A stretch of DNA of 64,000 nucleotides from Thalassotalea sp. LPB0316 (GCF_014898095.1 NZ_CP062946.1:1054001-1118000), one strand, 5' to 3'. Positions 18,002-27,228 are shown, counted from the stretch's first letter. The notes: generated by a model from the letters alone, not told the origin. Translations and numbers: made by a program.

Positions 18002-18038
18002 TACGGTATTTTGTACGGTATAAATAAAATAACACCGT
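18002..18038. promoter_or_regulatory. Putative operator in the putA / Lrp-type intergenic region
   Basis: TACGGTAT occurs at 18002-18009 and again at 18014-18021, 12 bp apart, and the inverted form CCGTA follows at about 18035. The second copy overlaps a TATAAA -10 that could serve the regulator gene. Position and repetition suggest Lrp-type binding; inference only. Confidence 0.4.
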
Positions 18039-18054
18039 AGAAAGTACTGAATAT

Positions 18055-18582
18055 ATGAGTGATAAATCACGGCCACTTGATCGTATCGATCTAACAATTT
18101 TAGACACTTTGCAAAAAGATGGTCGAATTTCGAACGTAGAATTAGCGAAAAAAGTCAACTTAAGTGCTAGTCCCTGCTTAGAGCGAGTGAAGCGATTAGA
18201 AAATGAAGGTTATATTGAGCGTTACGGCGCGTTTTTGTCGGCTGCGATGCTCAAATATGGCATGACGGCATTTATTCAAGTGACCTTAGATAGAACGACA
18301 GCTGATGTCTTTAATCATTTTCGCGATGAGGTTGTTAAAATTAAAGAAGTCGCTGAATGTCATATGGTAGCCGGTGGTTTTGATTACTTACTCAAACTGC
18401 GCTTTGAAAATATGGCCGCCTATCGCGAGGTGCTCGGCATTATTGTTGAGCTACCTGCAGTTTCACAAACGCACACCTATGTTGTGATGGAAGAAGTGAA
18501 GAAAGATGCCGGGATCCCGATTACCCTCAGAACTCAGCAAAAGCCTAGTAAAGCTAGCGTTTTGTCTCGAGCACCTATATAG
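18055..18582 (+). CDS. Lrp/AsnC family regulator, probably of putA
   Basis: 175-aa Lrp-family transcription factor. The N-terminal winged helix-turn-helix covers about residues 8-60 (DRIDLTILDTLQKDGRISNVELAKKVNLSASPCLERVKRL), and the RAM ligand-binding domain follows, ending near ITL. It is divergent from putA with 146 bases between the starts. That context implies a proline-responsive activator of putA, as described for PutR-like regulators; direct evidence is absent. The N-terminal DKSRPLDRIDL differs somewhat from global Lrp. Confidence 0.88.
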   Translation: MSDKSRPLDRIDLTILDTLQKDGRISNVELAKKVNLSASPCLERVKRLENEGYIERYGAFLSAAMLKYGMTAFIQVTLDRTTADVFNHFRDEVVKIKEVAECHMVAGGFDYLLKLRFENMAAYREVLGIIVELPAVSQTHTYVVMEEVKKDAGIPITLRTQQKPSKASVLSRAPI

Positions 18583-18612
18583 TGCCTATGATCAATTAAG
18601 GATTTAAAAACA

Positions 18613-20256
18613 ATGCACAAAAGAACAATTTTCGCTGCAACATTGGCAGCACTTTTTTCTCTTACTGCTTGCACTGAAAAGTCTTCACAACCACAGCAAG
18701 TAGAAGTTAACCCTGAAAATATTAAAGCACATATTACTTTTCTTGCTGACGACACGTTAAAAGGTCGTGATACCGGTAGTGAAGGATATCAAATTGCCGC
18801 AAATTACGTGAAATCACACTTTAAGCAAATGGGCTTAAAACCTCGTGGTGAATTTGACAGTTATGAGCAGCAAGTGACGTTCCGCAAAGCATTTTTAGAG
18901 CCGGAATCAGCGAAGATGATCGTTGAAAATGCTGGTCAAACGACTGAAATCACTATGCCTGACCAGTTTTTCATCTCAGGTTCAGCGCTCCACACTGACT
19001 CAATGGTAACAGCAGAAACGGTATTTGTTGGCTACGGCGTGGTATCTGAAGAATTTGGTTATAACGATTACCAAGATTTAGACGTTGAAGGAAAAATTGT
19101 TGTTGCGTTAACTGGTCGCCCTGCTGATTTACCATCAGAAGAAGGTGCCCACATTGGTTCAGGTAGCGAGAAAGTTCGTCATGCTGCGGAGCGCGGTGCA
19201 GTAGGTTATATCACGTTACATACACCGAAACGCGATAAAGTGCGCGCGTATGCCACTTCGGCAAAATACGCTAATGGTCCGCGTTACAGCTGGTTAGATA
19301 ACAATGGCAAGCCATATGGCAAATTTGACGAGATCAAAGGCGGTGGTTACTTGCACTTTGATCACGCCGACGCGCTATTTGAGGGTGCCTCTATGACAGC
19401 CGAGCAAGTCTTTAGCGCAGATTCAGCCGATGAAAAAATCAGTGGTTTTGCATTGAATGCCAAAGTTACCCTAGCAGCCAAAACTCGCCATGAAGAGATT
19501 ACGAGCCCGAATCTGATTGGAGTACTAGAAGGTAGTGATCCAACATTAAAAGATGAATTTGTCGTCTTTAGTGCCCACTTAGATCACATTGGTATGTCTA
19601 GCCACGGCGATCACGAAGATAACATTAACAATGGTGCGTTAGACAATGCTTCAGGTGTTTCAATTTTATTAGAAACGGCACGTATGCTGTCGATGCAAGC
19701 AGAAAAACCAAAGCGCTCAGTATTGTTTGTTGTTGTAACAGGTGAAGAGAAAGGCTTATTGGGCTCTAGTTACTTTGCGCAAAACCCTACGGTACCTGTG
19801 ATGAACATGGTGGCTAACGTGAACTTAGATATGCCGTTAATCTTATACCCATTTGCCGACGTTATCGCTTTTGGTTCAACGCACTCAACTTTAGGGCCTA
19901 TTGTTGAACGCGCGGCGGCTAAAATTGATATTAGTTTAAGTGAAGACCCAATGCCTGAACAGGCGTTGTTTACTCGCAGTGACCACTATAGTTTCGTAAA
20001 AGCTGGTATTCCGTCAGTTTTCTTAATGACCGGCTTTCAATCAAAAGATCCAAACGTCAATGGTGGTGAAATCTTTAAAGACTTCTTGAAAAACCACTAC
20101 CACCAACACAGTGATCAAACTGATCTGCCGATCCGTTACGATGTCGCGGCCGAATTTGCCAAGGTGAATATGATGATTGGTTTAGAGATTGCGAATCAAC
20201 AAGATAGACCTAAATGGAATGACGGTGACTTCTTCGGAAAAACCTTTGCCCAGTAG
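18613..20256 (+). CDS. M28 family metallopeptidase, lipoprotein
   Basis: 547-aa peptidase. A lipobox (LTAC, about residue 20) predicts lipid anchoring. A PA-like insert lies in the middle of the N-terminal half, followed by an M28 domain with the zinc ligands: FSAHLDHIG (His), NGALDNASGVS (Asp), VTGEEKGLLGS (Glu pair), NVNLDMP (Asp) and the HQHSDQ His near the C-terminus. Probably a periplasmic aminopeptidase. The gene follows the Lrp-type regulator by 30 bases but could be independent. Confidence 0.9.
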   Translation: MHKRTIFAATLAALFSLTACTEKSSQPQQVEVNPENIKAHITFLADDTLKGRDTGSEGYQIAANYVKSHFKQMGLKPRGEFDSYEQQVTFRKAFLEPESAKMIVENAGQTTEITMPDQFFISGSALHTDSMVTAETVFVGYGVVSEEFGYNDYQDLDVEGKIVVALTGRPADLPSEEGAHIGSGSEKVRHAAERGAVGYITLHTPKRDKVRAYATSAKYANGPRYSWLDNNGKPYGKFDEIKGGGYLHFDHADALFEGASMTAEQVFSADSADEKISGFALNAKVTLAAKTRHEEITSPNLIGVLEGSDPTLKDEFVVFSAHLDHIGMSSHGDHEDNINNGALDNASGVSILLETARMLSMQAEKPKRSVLFVVVTGEEKGLLGSSYFAQNPTVPVMNMVANVNLDMPLILYPFADVIAFGSTHSTLGPIVERAAAKIDISLSEDPMPEQALFTRSDHYSFVKAGIPSVFLMTGFQSKDPNVNGGEIFKDFLKNHYHQHSDQTDLPIRYDVAAEFAKVNMMIGLEIANQQDRPKWNDGDFFGKTFAQ

Positions 20257-20291
20257 TGTGTTTTAATTACAAGCAAAGTTGATTTATTAAG

Positions 20292-20322
20292 AAGCGTTTA
20301 GTGCAAACTAAGCGCTTTTTTT
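20292..20322 (+). terminator. Intrinsic terminator after the M28 peptidase
   Basis: Stem AAGCGTTTAGT / ACTAAGCGCTT with loop GCAA and a T run. It lies 36 bases past the stop. Confidence 0.82.
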
Positions 20323-20426
20323 ATGTTATATCGAGCTAGGTAAATATTTAATTTTCTTGGTATAACGCCTTTGAATAGATTTGAGTTCAAGATACACTGA
20401 GAAAAATTTTGCCAGAGATAATAATA

Positions 20427-21263
20427 ATGAATGCGCAGCAGTATGCCGAACAAGCCAATGGCTCTTTTGCTCTCCCCGACGCCTGCTTTAAAGTGAAAGC
20501 CTTAATGGAAGATGAATCGTCAGTTATTGAAGATTTTGCCAATGTTATTAGCGTTGATCCCTCAATGACTTCGCGGTTATTAAAAATAGCGAATAGTGCG
20601 GTTTATAGTTTTAGTGGTGAAATTAGTACGATTTCACGCGCCATCACCATTATTGGTACGCAAGCTATCTACAATATGATGTTAGTTGATGTCGCGGCGA
20701 GTGCCTTTAAGCACTTTGAAAACCAAGCGATAGATCTCAAGCGCTTTTGGCGCAGTTCAGTGTATTGTGCCTTGGTGTCAAAAAATTTAGCAGTTAAAGC
20801 GGGTATTCGCGATATCGAGCGTTTATTCGTTGCCGGTTTATTGCAAAACTTTGGTGAGTTAATTGTTGCCAAGGAAACCCCTGAAATTGCTCAAAAAGCG
20901 GAAAAGTATACGCAGAAGGCGCTTCCATGGGCAATCCAGCGACACTATCTCGGTTTTACTTATACGGATATAACCGCAGAGTTATTATCAATGTGGCAAA
21001 TTCCAGAAAAAATTATTCTGCCGATTCGCCATTTCAATCAAGCAAAGGATATTCAAATTAATAAGGATGTAAAGGTACTGTACCTTGCGTCACGCCTAGC
21101 TTTAGTTGATAGTCACCCGGAAATCTACCCCTATGATGAAACGGTTGACGAGCAAATGTGTAAAGCCTTAGGGGTGACTAATGACGATCTTGATCAAGCT
21201 GCCCAATATGCAGCAAATGAAGCACAAGAGATCTTAAATATTATGAATGCTAAATTCTTTTAA
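20427..21263 (+). CDS. HDOD domain protein (copy 1)
   Basis: 278-aa protein with one HDOD domain and no recognised second domain. The domain region contains VDPSMTSRLLKIANSAVYSF, ISTISRAITIIG and LFVAGLLQNFGELI. The HD residues of true phosphodiesterases are not conserved, as is normal for HDOD. Such proteins act in signalling and protein interaction. I chose the ATG at 20427 (MNAQQYAEQ) because the paralogue at 28597 starts the same way. It is followed by a long hairpin terminator. Confidence 0.87.
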   Translation: MNAQQYAEQANGSFALPDACFKVKALMEDESSVIEDFANVISVDPSMTSRLLKIANSAVYSFSGEISTISRAITIIGTQAIYNMMLVDVAASAFKHFENQAIDLKRFWRSSVYCALVSKNLAVKAGIRDIERLFVAGLLQNFGELIVAKETPEIAQKAEKYTQKALPWAIQRHYLGFTYTDITAELLSMWQIPEKIILPIRHFNQAKDIQINKDVKVLYLASRLALVDSHPEIYPYDETVDEQMCKALGVTNDDLDQAAQYAANEAQEILNIMNAKFF

Positions 21264-21282
21264 CGATTTTCACCCATGAATG

Positions 21283-21316
21283 AAGTGGTAATAAAGCAAT
21301 TTATTATCACTTTTTT
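21283..21316 (+). terminator. Intrinsic terminator after HDOD copy 1
   Basis: Thirteen-base stem AAGTGGTAATAAA / TTTATTATCACTT with loop GCAA and a run of six T. One G-T wobble in the stem. Confidence 0.82.
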
Positions 21317-21400
21317 GTTAAGCAAATATTTCTTTTTTGAGTAAAAACTTCTTTAATTTCAAGGTGGTTATCCCGGTTACTCGTGTAGTTGCACCGAATT

Positions 21401-21428
21401 CTATACAGTTTGGCTAGAAACTATACAG
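21401..21428. promoter_or_regulatory. Paired direct repeat upstream of the Na+ symporter
   Basis: CTATACAG occurs at 21401-21408 and again at 21421-21428, exactly 20 bp apart, or two helical turns. It lies about 145 bases before the symporter start. It could be an operator; the binding protein is unknown. The rest of the 308-base gap (21264-21571) holds the preceding terminator and no visible gene. Confidence 0.35.
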
Positions 21429-21571
21429 CTCGGGGGCAGACAGCGCTTTAAATCCTTGCTAGCATCATTGACCTCAAAACGATAAATGAGCGTGTCGAAC
21501 CTTACAAAAACAATAATCTTGAAAGCTCAACATGCCAGACTCAAAAATAATTATTACAATGAAGGAAATCT

Positions 21572-22996
21572 ATGAGCGCAAACAGAGAACATTTTAGCTC
21601 GCGTATAGGCTTTATTTTAGCTGCTGCGGGCTCAGCAGTTGGTATCGGTAATCTGGTTGGTTTTCCCGTCAACGCGGCAAAAAATGGCGGCGGCGCATTC
21701 TTGCTAATCTACGCGATTTTTGTCTTCTTAATCTGCTTACCCGTGATGATGGCTGAAATGGCGATGGGCCGTAAGTCGCAAAAAGAGCCCGTTGGTGCCT
21801 TTAAATCACTAGGAGGCGAGAGCAAGCTTTGGACCTTTGCCGGTTTGCTAGGTGTGATCACGCCGTTTATGATCGGGGTGTTTTACATGGTGATAACCGT
21901 GTGGCTATTTGGTTACTTGGTCATGATCATCGGCGGCGATCTAGAATATCTGGCTAATCCAGCCTCATTTGGTGCATTTATTAATAGTGGCTGGGTCTTT
22001 TTAGCCTTAGCTGTTGTCGCTGGTATTGTAAACTTTATTTTATTAGCTGGGGTAAAAGACGGTATTGAGAAGGCCGCAAAAATACTGATGCCTTCTTTAT
22101 TTATGATGTTGGTAGCCTTGGTTATTTTTGTTTTATTTCAAGATAACGCCATGGCTGGTGTTGAATTCTTTATTGTCCCTGAGTTTGATAAGATCACACC
22201 GTCAGTTGTTAATGGTGCCTTGTCACAAGCTTTTTTCTCGTTATCACTTGGCATGGGTATCTTAATTACCTATGGCTCATACATTGATAGACGTACCGAT
22301 ATTGTTGGCTCGGCAAAACTTGTCGCGATTACTGATACAGCAGTTGCTTTTACTGCGGGTTTAATGATCCTACCAGCTGTATTCTCATTTAATCCAGACG
22401 TAAATCCTGCAGAATTGAGTGATAGTTCAGTAAGTTTAATCTTTACTTTCTTACCGAAAATTTTCTTAGCGTTACAAGTTTCTATCGGTTATGTCGGGGC
22501 TAGTATTGTTGCTGGCGCGTTTTTCTTACTGGTATTTTTCGCTGCGATCACATCACTCGTGTCGATTATCGAAGTACCTGTGTCTTACATGGTAACAGAG
22601 AAGAATTTTAGCCGTAAAAAATCGCTAGTTGTTTTACTTGCAACGGCTGGTTTGTTAACGCTATGTGCAACCGTATCATTTGGTATGGTAGCGTTCTTTA
22701 CTGAATTTACGACATACGCTAATGGCCCTAAATCACTCTTTGATGTGATTTACGACATCTTCTACGACACAATTTTACCACTTAACGGTTTACTCGTGTG
22801 TTTGTTTGTAAGTTACCGCTGGAAGAAAGCGAAGTTGAGTGAAGAATTAGCCGAAGGGTGCCAAGATTACCGTGGCTCATTAGGTGAAAAATACATTAAT
22901 TTTGCTTTGAGTACGTTTATTCCAGTTATTTTACTTGGTATTTTCCTCAACACAGTCGCTGTTAAGTTCTTTGGCACTAGCTTATTTGGCTTCTAG
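21572..22996 (+). CDS. Sodium-dependent transporter, NSS (SNF) family
   Basis: 474-aa multi-pass inner-membrane protein of the neurotransmitter:sodium symporter family. The N-terminal signature is complete: FILAAAGSAVGIGNLVGFPV followed by NGGGAFLL. About eleven to twelve hydrophobic spans follow. These carriers import amino acids or similar compounds with Na+, which suits a marine habitat. The substrate cannot be told from sequence. A GAAGGAAA ribosome site precedes the ATG and a terminator follows. Confidence 0.93.
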   Translation: MSANREHFSSRIGFILAAAGSAVGIGNLVGFPVNAAKNGGGAFLLIYAIFVFLICLPVMMAEMAMGRKSQKEPVGAFKSLGGESKLWTFAGLLGVITPFMIGVFYMVITVWLFGYLVMIIGGDLEYLANPASFGAFINSGWVFLALAVVAGIVNFILLAGVKDGIEKAAKILMPSLFMMLVALVIFVLFQDNAMAGVEFFIVPEFDKITPSVVNGALSQAFFSLSLGMGILITYGSYIDRRTDIVGSAKLVAITDTAVAFTAGLMILPAVFSFNPDVNPAELSDSSVSLIFTFLPKIFLALQVSIGYVGASIVAGAFFLLVFFAAITSLVSIIEVPVSYMVTEKNFSRKKSLVVLLATAGLLTLCATVSFGMVAFFTEFTTYANGPKSLFDVIYDIFYDTILPLNGLLVCLFVSYRWKKAKLSEELAEGCQDYRGSLGEKYINFALSTFIPVILLGIFLNTVAVKFFGTSLFGF

Positions 22997-23028
22997 TCGC
23001 TTGATTGATATAAGTTCTAACTGAATTT

Positions 23029-23063
23029 AAAGCCGTGCAATGTTATGATTGCGCGGCTTTTTT
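23029..23063 (+). terminator. Intrinsic terminator after the Na+ symporter
   Basis: AAAGCCGTGCAAT / ATTGCGCGGCTTT with a six-base loop and a T run. The run ends about 19 bases before the start of the methyltransferase. Confidence 0.85.
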
Positions 23064-23081
23064 CTTGGTGTACGTATTATA

Positions 23082-23978
23082 ATGATTGAATTTATCCGCT
23101 GGCACGACTTATCGCAAACGCAACGCCTGTTTCACGGTCGAGGGCATGCTTATCAAGGCTACGAACATGTTAATGTTGATTGGTTCGCCCCCGTTGCCTT
23201 GATTACCTTGTACAAGGAAGAAGATGCTAGCTTCTTGATGCCGATAGCTCACTATCTGATGACCAACCTCAGTGGCTGCCAGTCGGTTCAGGTTCAATAT
23301 CGCTGTCGTCCTATGGCACCACGCAAGGTGTTGCTAGGTGAAGATATAACTGAAACTGTTGTGCAAGAGCACACTCGAAAATATCAAGTTCGCTTTGGCC
23401 GTTCGCAAAACCATGGTCTGTTTTTGGATATGGTTAATGGTCGCGATTGGCTCGCGCAACACGCTCGACATAAAAAAGTACTGAACTTGTTTTCTTATAC
23501 CTGTGCGTTTTCTGTTGCGGCTATTCAAGGTGGTGCAAGCGAGGTGGTAAACGTCGATTTAAGTAAGGCGTCACTGGCTGTTGGCCGCGAGAATCACAAG
23601 CTCAATCAGCAAGATTTAACTAAGGTTAAGTTCCAAGGTATTGATATTTTTAAATCCTTTGGTCGGTTAAAAAAGCTCGGGCCGTTTGATATTTTGGTGT
23701 GTGATCCGCCGTCGTTTCAAAAGGGCAGTGTTAATATTCAACGCGACTACGGTAAAATTATTCGTCGATTACCTGATTTTATGGCGTCAGGTGCAGATTT
23801 ATTGCTGTGTTTAAACTCTCCCGATCTCGACGAAGCGTTTTTAAAAGCACAAGTTGCGGAGCATTGCTCGGATTGTCAATTTATCGAACAGCTAGATAAC
23901 CCTGAGGTGTTTAAAGAAGCACATCAGGGCAAAGGCTTGAAAGTTTTACACTATAAATTTAAACCGAGTTCAGTGTAG
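23082..23978 (+). CDS. Class I SAM-dependent methyltransferase (RlmI-like)
   Basis: 298-aa protein of the Methyltrans_SAM type, related to the C-terminal catalytic part of the rRNA methyltransferases RlmI and RlmK. Visible motifs are VLNLFSYTCAFSVAA (SAM-binding loop), NVDLSK and the catalytic CDPPSFQ. The PUA domain of RlmI is absent, so this is a shortened relation whose RNA target is unknown. The ATG at 23082 is used; the open frame upstream overlaps the terminator stem. Confidence 0.85.
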   Translation: MIEFIRWHDLSQTQRLFHGRGHAYQGYEHVNVDWFAPVALITLYKEEDASFLMPIAHYLMTNLSGCQSVQVQYRCRPMAPRKVLLGEDITETVVQEHTRKYQVRFGRSQNHGLFLDMVNGRDWLAQHARHKKVLNLFSYTCAFSVAAIQGGASEVVNVDLSKASLAVGRENHKLNQQDLTKVKFQGIDIFKSFGRLKKLGPFDILVCDPPSFQKGSVNIQRDYGKIIRRLPDFMASGADLLLCLNSPDLDEAFLKAQVAEHCSDCQFIEQLDNPEVFKEAHQGKGLKVLHYKFKPSSV

Positions 23979-24587
23979 TTACTGAAGTACCACGCGAGCC
24001 GCTAGAGTGATCAGCACAGCACCGGTGACTTTATCGACAATATGGCTGTTGTTTTTTAACGTGGTAATGATGTTGCCACGGGTAAGGGCGAATGTAACTA
24101 AACAATACCAAGTCGCGTCGATTAGCCCTACGGTACTCGTCATGATAATTTTTTGCTCAATACTGGCGTTAGCATCGATAAACTGGCTAAATAAGGCGAT
24201 AAAAAATATCGCTAGCTTGGGGTTTAAAAAGGCGATTAAAAAACCATCTCGCCAACCGTTCACCTCAAGGTTTTGATCAATTGCCTCGTCTTTTACTACC
24301 CGTTTACTGGCAAGTAGCGCCTTAACACCTAAATAAACGAGAAACGCTGCACCGCCATATTGCAAGATTGAAAATAGTACTGGCAAATTGACGATTAACA
24401 AGCCTAAGCCGGCGATACAAGCCGCAGCATAAATAGCAACACCTAAACCGTGGCTAATCGCTGTTGCGTAACCTTGTTTGGCACCACCAGCAATGGTGTT
24501 TTTGATGACCAATGCCAAGCTTGGCCCAGGCGATAACGCACCTAACAAACAGACAACAACTAATGATAGCCACAAGTGAAATTCCAT
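23979..24587 (-). CDS. LysE/RhtB family translocator
   Basis: 202-aa inner-membrane exporter of the LysE/RhtB family, which exports amino acids or their derivatives. The N-terminal signature LLGALSPGPSLALVIKNT is present, followed by GLGVAIYAA and about six hydrophobic spans. It overlaps the ligase gene by one base (TAATG), so the pair forms an operon. The pair seems functionally unrelated. It converges with the methyltransferase, leaving no gap. Confidence 0.92.
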   Translation of the reverse strand: MEFHLWLSLVVVCLLGALSPGPSLALVIKNTIAGGAKQGYATAISHGLGVAIYAAACIAGLGLLIVNLPVLFSILQYGGAAFLVYLGVKALLASKRVVKDEAIDQNLEVNGWRDGFLIAFLNPKLAIFFIALFSQFIDANASIEQKIIMTSTVGLIDATWYCLVTFALTRGNIITTLKNNSHIVDKVTGAVLITLAARVVLQ

Positions 24588-25432
24588 TATTTTTCGCTCT
24601 CAATTACTTTTATAAAACTGGCAAATCTTGGCATATCTCGTGACGTTTTACCAAAGTATTTGTAAATAATCTGGCTACCGATGGGCGGTGGTGAGCGGCG
24701 CTCGTCATTGGAAAAACCGCTGCCGATTTTAAATATTTTACCGCTTGCGTCTTGGACTTTTAAAGCGCCTAGCATGCCTTGGAATTTGCCATTGCCCGGC
24801 AGATGTTCAACAACCATCGCAGTTTCGGTATCGAAAGGCTTTAATTTGAGTAAGTGATCGACCCGCTTAGCTTGGTATTTCGCTGATTCAAGGTGGAGCA
24901 TTAGCCCTTCACCCTGTTGTTCAATAACTTGATTAAAAGCGCTAATCAATGCCTGTTGATTGGCTACCTTAAATTGTTTCACACACCGGATGGTGGTGTG
25001 CTGTAGCTGCCGACAAAGCTGACGCATAGCGTTAACCCGCTCGCTAAACTCACCGCCGTGCTCAGGTAAATCAAATAAGTAAAAACGGATGTTTTGCCAG
25101 CATGGCTTGATAGCGGAACTTCGAATACAGCCACTGGTGAAATCAAACTGATTGCGTCCGAGCCAAAGCTCGCCATCTAGAGCGATTGGCGGCCAACCTT
25201 GAGTGTAGTTTTTAGGTGTTTGTATTTGATGTCCTTGACGAGTTTGCAGGCTGTAGCCATTCCAATAGCCTCGGACACCGTCGAGTTTTTCACTGACATA
25301 ATAGCGACTGATATCTTGTGGTGGCGTGGTTAAGGCACTGGCATGTTGAAGCGCTGGTAGCTGATTGGCGTGGCTGAGGGTTGTGATCAGCAATAATAGG
25401 GCAATTACCCATAGATTTATTTGTTTTTTCAT
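24587..25432 (-). CDS. Periplasmic ATP-dependent DNA ligase (Lig E type)
   Basis: 281-aa minimal ATP-dependent DNA ligase with a signal peptide (MKKQINLWVIALLLLITTLSHA). Nucleotidyltransferase motif I is EKLDG (nucleophile Lys about residue 49), motif III is FYLFDLP, motif IV is EGLMLH and motif V is LLKLKP. A short OB domain follows. The family (Lig E) seals nicks and is thought to act on DNA outside the cytoplasm, perhaps with natural transformation. An AAGGAA site lies 7 bases before the ATG. Confidence 0.92.
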   Translation of the reverse strand: MKKQINLWVIALLLLITTLSHANQLPALQHASALTTPPQDISRYYVSEKLDGVRGYWNGYSLQTRQGHQIQTPKNYTQGWPPIALDGELWLGRNQFDFTSGCIRSSAIKPCWQNIRFYLFDLPEHGGEFSERVNAMRQLCRQLQHTTIRCVKQFKVANQQALISAFNQVIEQQGEGLMLHLESAKYQAKRVDHLLKLKPFDTETAMVVEHLPGNGKFQGMLGALKVQDASGKIFKIGSGFSNDERRSPPPIGSQIIYKYFGKTSRDMPRFASFIKVIESEK

Positions 25433-25540
25433 TTGAACATTCCTTGTTCTTCATCTAAGCCTATAACATAGCACTACTTACTGTAGTGGCAAAATTACAA
25501 AATTGCGAATATCGAAAACTTCAAGGAAGAAGGTGAGAAC

Positions 25541-26065
25541 ATGGAAAAGCATTGGATAAGTGCGGTTGTGGTTATTGTAGGTTTTACCTTTACAAGCTAT
25601 TCACTCGAAGCCAAAACACATTGCCAACAGGCAAAAGCTAAGCATCAAGCGATCCAATATAAATTGCGTCAAGGTGGTAAGGGGCAGTCAGTTGAAAAGC
25701 TCCGCGCTAGAGAGCGAAGTGCTTGGCAAAAGTGGTGGCAATGCCAACAAAGTGGCGCAAAGCCTGCAAGCAAAAAAGCCACTAAAAAGCGAAAATCAGC
25801 GGCTAATAACCATCAGCAGCGTAAAGTCAGCAAGTCAAAGCGCGCTGCTAAATCTCAAATAACTCCACCACCGGTATTTCATCGCAACCAAAGCTTGAAA
25901 TTACGCGGTGCTTTTAGTGGTGCCAAGCAACAAGCGTGGTTAGATCATTACCAAAAACCGAAAAAATGTATTCAGCCAACATCCATGCAGGTGTTTGCCT
26001 ACTGTATTGAGCACGCGAGAGAGCAGCAAGCAATCTTTAGCCAACAATATGATGAAAATCACTAA
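25541..26065 (+). CDS. Secreted basic protein of unknown function
   Basis: 174-aa protein with a signal peptide (hydrophobic WISAVVVIVGFTFTSYSLEA). The middle is strongly basic, with KKATKKRKSA and KSKRAAKSQ stretches. Five cysteines are visible: HCQQ, WQCQQ, KKCIQ and AYCIEH. No family was recognised. A cluster of conserved-looking residues (WQKWWQC) lies near residue 62. It may bind nucleic acid or acidic polymer in the periplasm, which would fit beside the periplasmic ligase; that is speculation. A GAAGGTGAG site precedes the ATG. Confidence 0.7.
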   Translation: MEKHWISAVVVIVGFTFTSYSLEAKTHCQQAKAKHQAIQYKLRQGGKGQSVEKLRARERSAWQKWWQCQQSGAKPASKKATKKRKSAANNHQQRKVSKSKRAAKSQITPPPVFHRNQSLKLRGAFSGAKQQAWLDHYQKPKKCIQPTSMQVFAYCIEHAREQQAIFSQQYDENH

Positions 26066-26195
26066 TAATCGGTGGTTTTATCAATGTATAACAGTTGGTC
26101 TTTATACAAGTAATTGAAAAATAGCCTTTTTTGTTATGGCGCAAAGGTTGCAACTTTGGCTGATTATTAACACCATCTTAGCTAAGGATTATATA

Positions 26196-26417
26196 ATGAA
26201 AAAAATGGCTGTTACGTTAATTGGTAGTACACTAACCTTAATCGGTGCGATATTTATTTTGCTACCGGGGCCTGCTTTTCTCTTTTTACCTGTCGGATTA
26301 GCTTTGCTTAGCTTGGAGTACCCATGGGCGAAAATATGGCTCAAAAAAACACAGCGTTTAATGAGAGCGTCAGCTGTGAAGTTGGATGCTTGGATTGGGC
26401 AATTAAGAAGGCGTTGA
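26196..26417 (+). CDS. PGPGW-type small membrane protein
   Basis: 73-aa protein starting MKKMAVTLIG. Two hydrophobic segments cover about residues 5-45, separated by the motif ILLPGPAFLFLPVGLALL, which fits the PGPGW family of putative transmembrane proteins. A basic helical tail (KKTQRLMRAS) ends the protein. Function unknown. The ATG at 26196 is preferred over an upstream in-frame one because family members begin just before the hydrophobic segment. Confidence 0.8.
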   Translation: MKKMAVTLIGSTLTLIGAIFILLPGPAFLFLPVGLALLSLEYPWAKIWLKKTQRLMRASAVKLDAWIGQLRRR

Positions 26418-26520
26418 GACAGCGGGCGTCTACATCGCCTCGATTATTACATTGATGAAAAAGCGTTACTAATGATGCCGTATTTTTGTTGCTACGGCAT
26501 CTTTGATTTAGCGCTTCTAG

Positions 26521-27228
26521 TTACTTTTGGTAGGCTTGTTTGATGGTTTTATATTCGTCAACAACGGCGCCAATCGTGTCATCACAGTATGGGCGCAAGC
26601 CACTTAACATCATGTATTTTTTACCGTGGCCAATGACTTTGCCGTTAGCCGTTAAATCAAAGGCCAGACAGGCGCTACCGCGCTTGCCATCAATTGTCAG
26701 TGTATTCTGATCTGTTACCAACTCAATGTTGTCGCCTTCGAAACTATCTAGCGCTAATGTCATGCGTTCATACATAACCATAGGGCGCGATGGGTTGATC
26801 ATCACTTGGTGTTGTTGCATTAACTTGACCAAGATATGTGGGAAAGTGTGACCAGAAAATTCAACATAGGCTTTCGTTAACTGATCGATAAACGCTTGGT
26901 CAGTTGTTTTATCACCATCAGCTTTTATCTGCAGGTATTCTTTATCTTTATCGTCTGTAACACACGCTGCTTGGTTGATTTCTTTCGGGAAATTAAGCGC
27001 GATATTATCTGTTACCATACCGCTAAAGGTAAATTCCATTTGTTGATACAGTCCCGCTTTTGCAAGCGTGATGGCAAATAGTAGGTCACCAGGTACACAA
27101 AAGCGCTTAGCGTCGGTGTTGTGAATTGGGTTAAAATCGTCGGCTACTTCTTTGGCGAAACGGCTAGCTTGCTCGCGAGAAAAAACGACTTGATCATTTA
27201 CTTGTGTGTAAAACTGGCTAATTAACAT
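26521..27228 (-). CDS. DUF3581 family protein
   Basis: 235-aa protein of the DUF3581 family found in marine gammaproteobacteria. The recognisable parts are FSREQASRFAKEVADDFNPIHN and AKRFCVPGDLLFAI near the N-terminus. The D-F-N-P-x-H pattern resembles the hot-dog fold of MaoC-type hydratases, so an acyl-CoA-related role is possible but unproven. Start at ATG 27228, where family members begin; an upstream TTG adds six residues. Confidence 0.82.
   Translation of the reverse strand: MLISQFYTQVNDQVVFSREQASRFAKEVADDFNPIHNTDAKRFCVPGDLLFAITLAKAGLYQQMEFTFSGMVTDNIALNFPKEINQAACVTDDKDKEYLQIKADGDKTTDQAFIDQLTKAYVEFSGHTFPHILVKLMQQHQVMINPSRPMVMYERMTLALDSFEGDNIELVTDQNTLTIDGKRGSACLAFDLTANGKVIGHGKKYMMLSGLRPYCDDTIGAVVDEYKTIKQAYQK

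Noticed and set aside
17909..18097. 63 extra residues at the N-terminus of PutA
   Set aside because: This part runs over the divergent regulator start and has no PutA sequence; there is no RHH domain in it.
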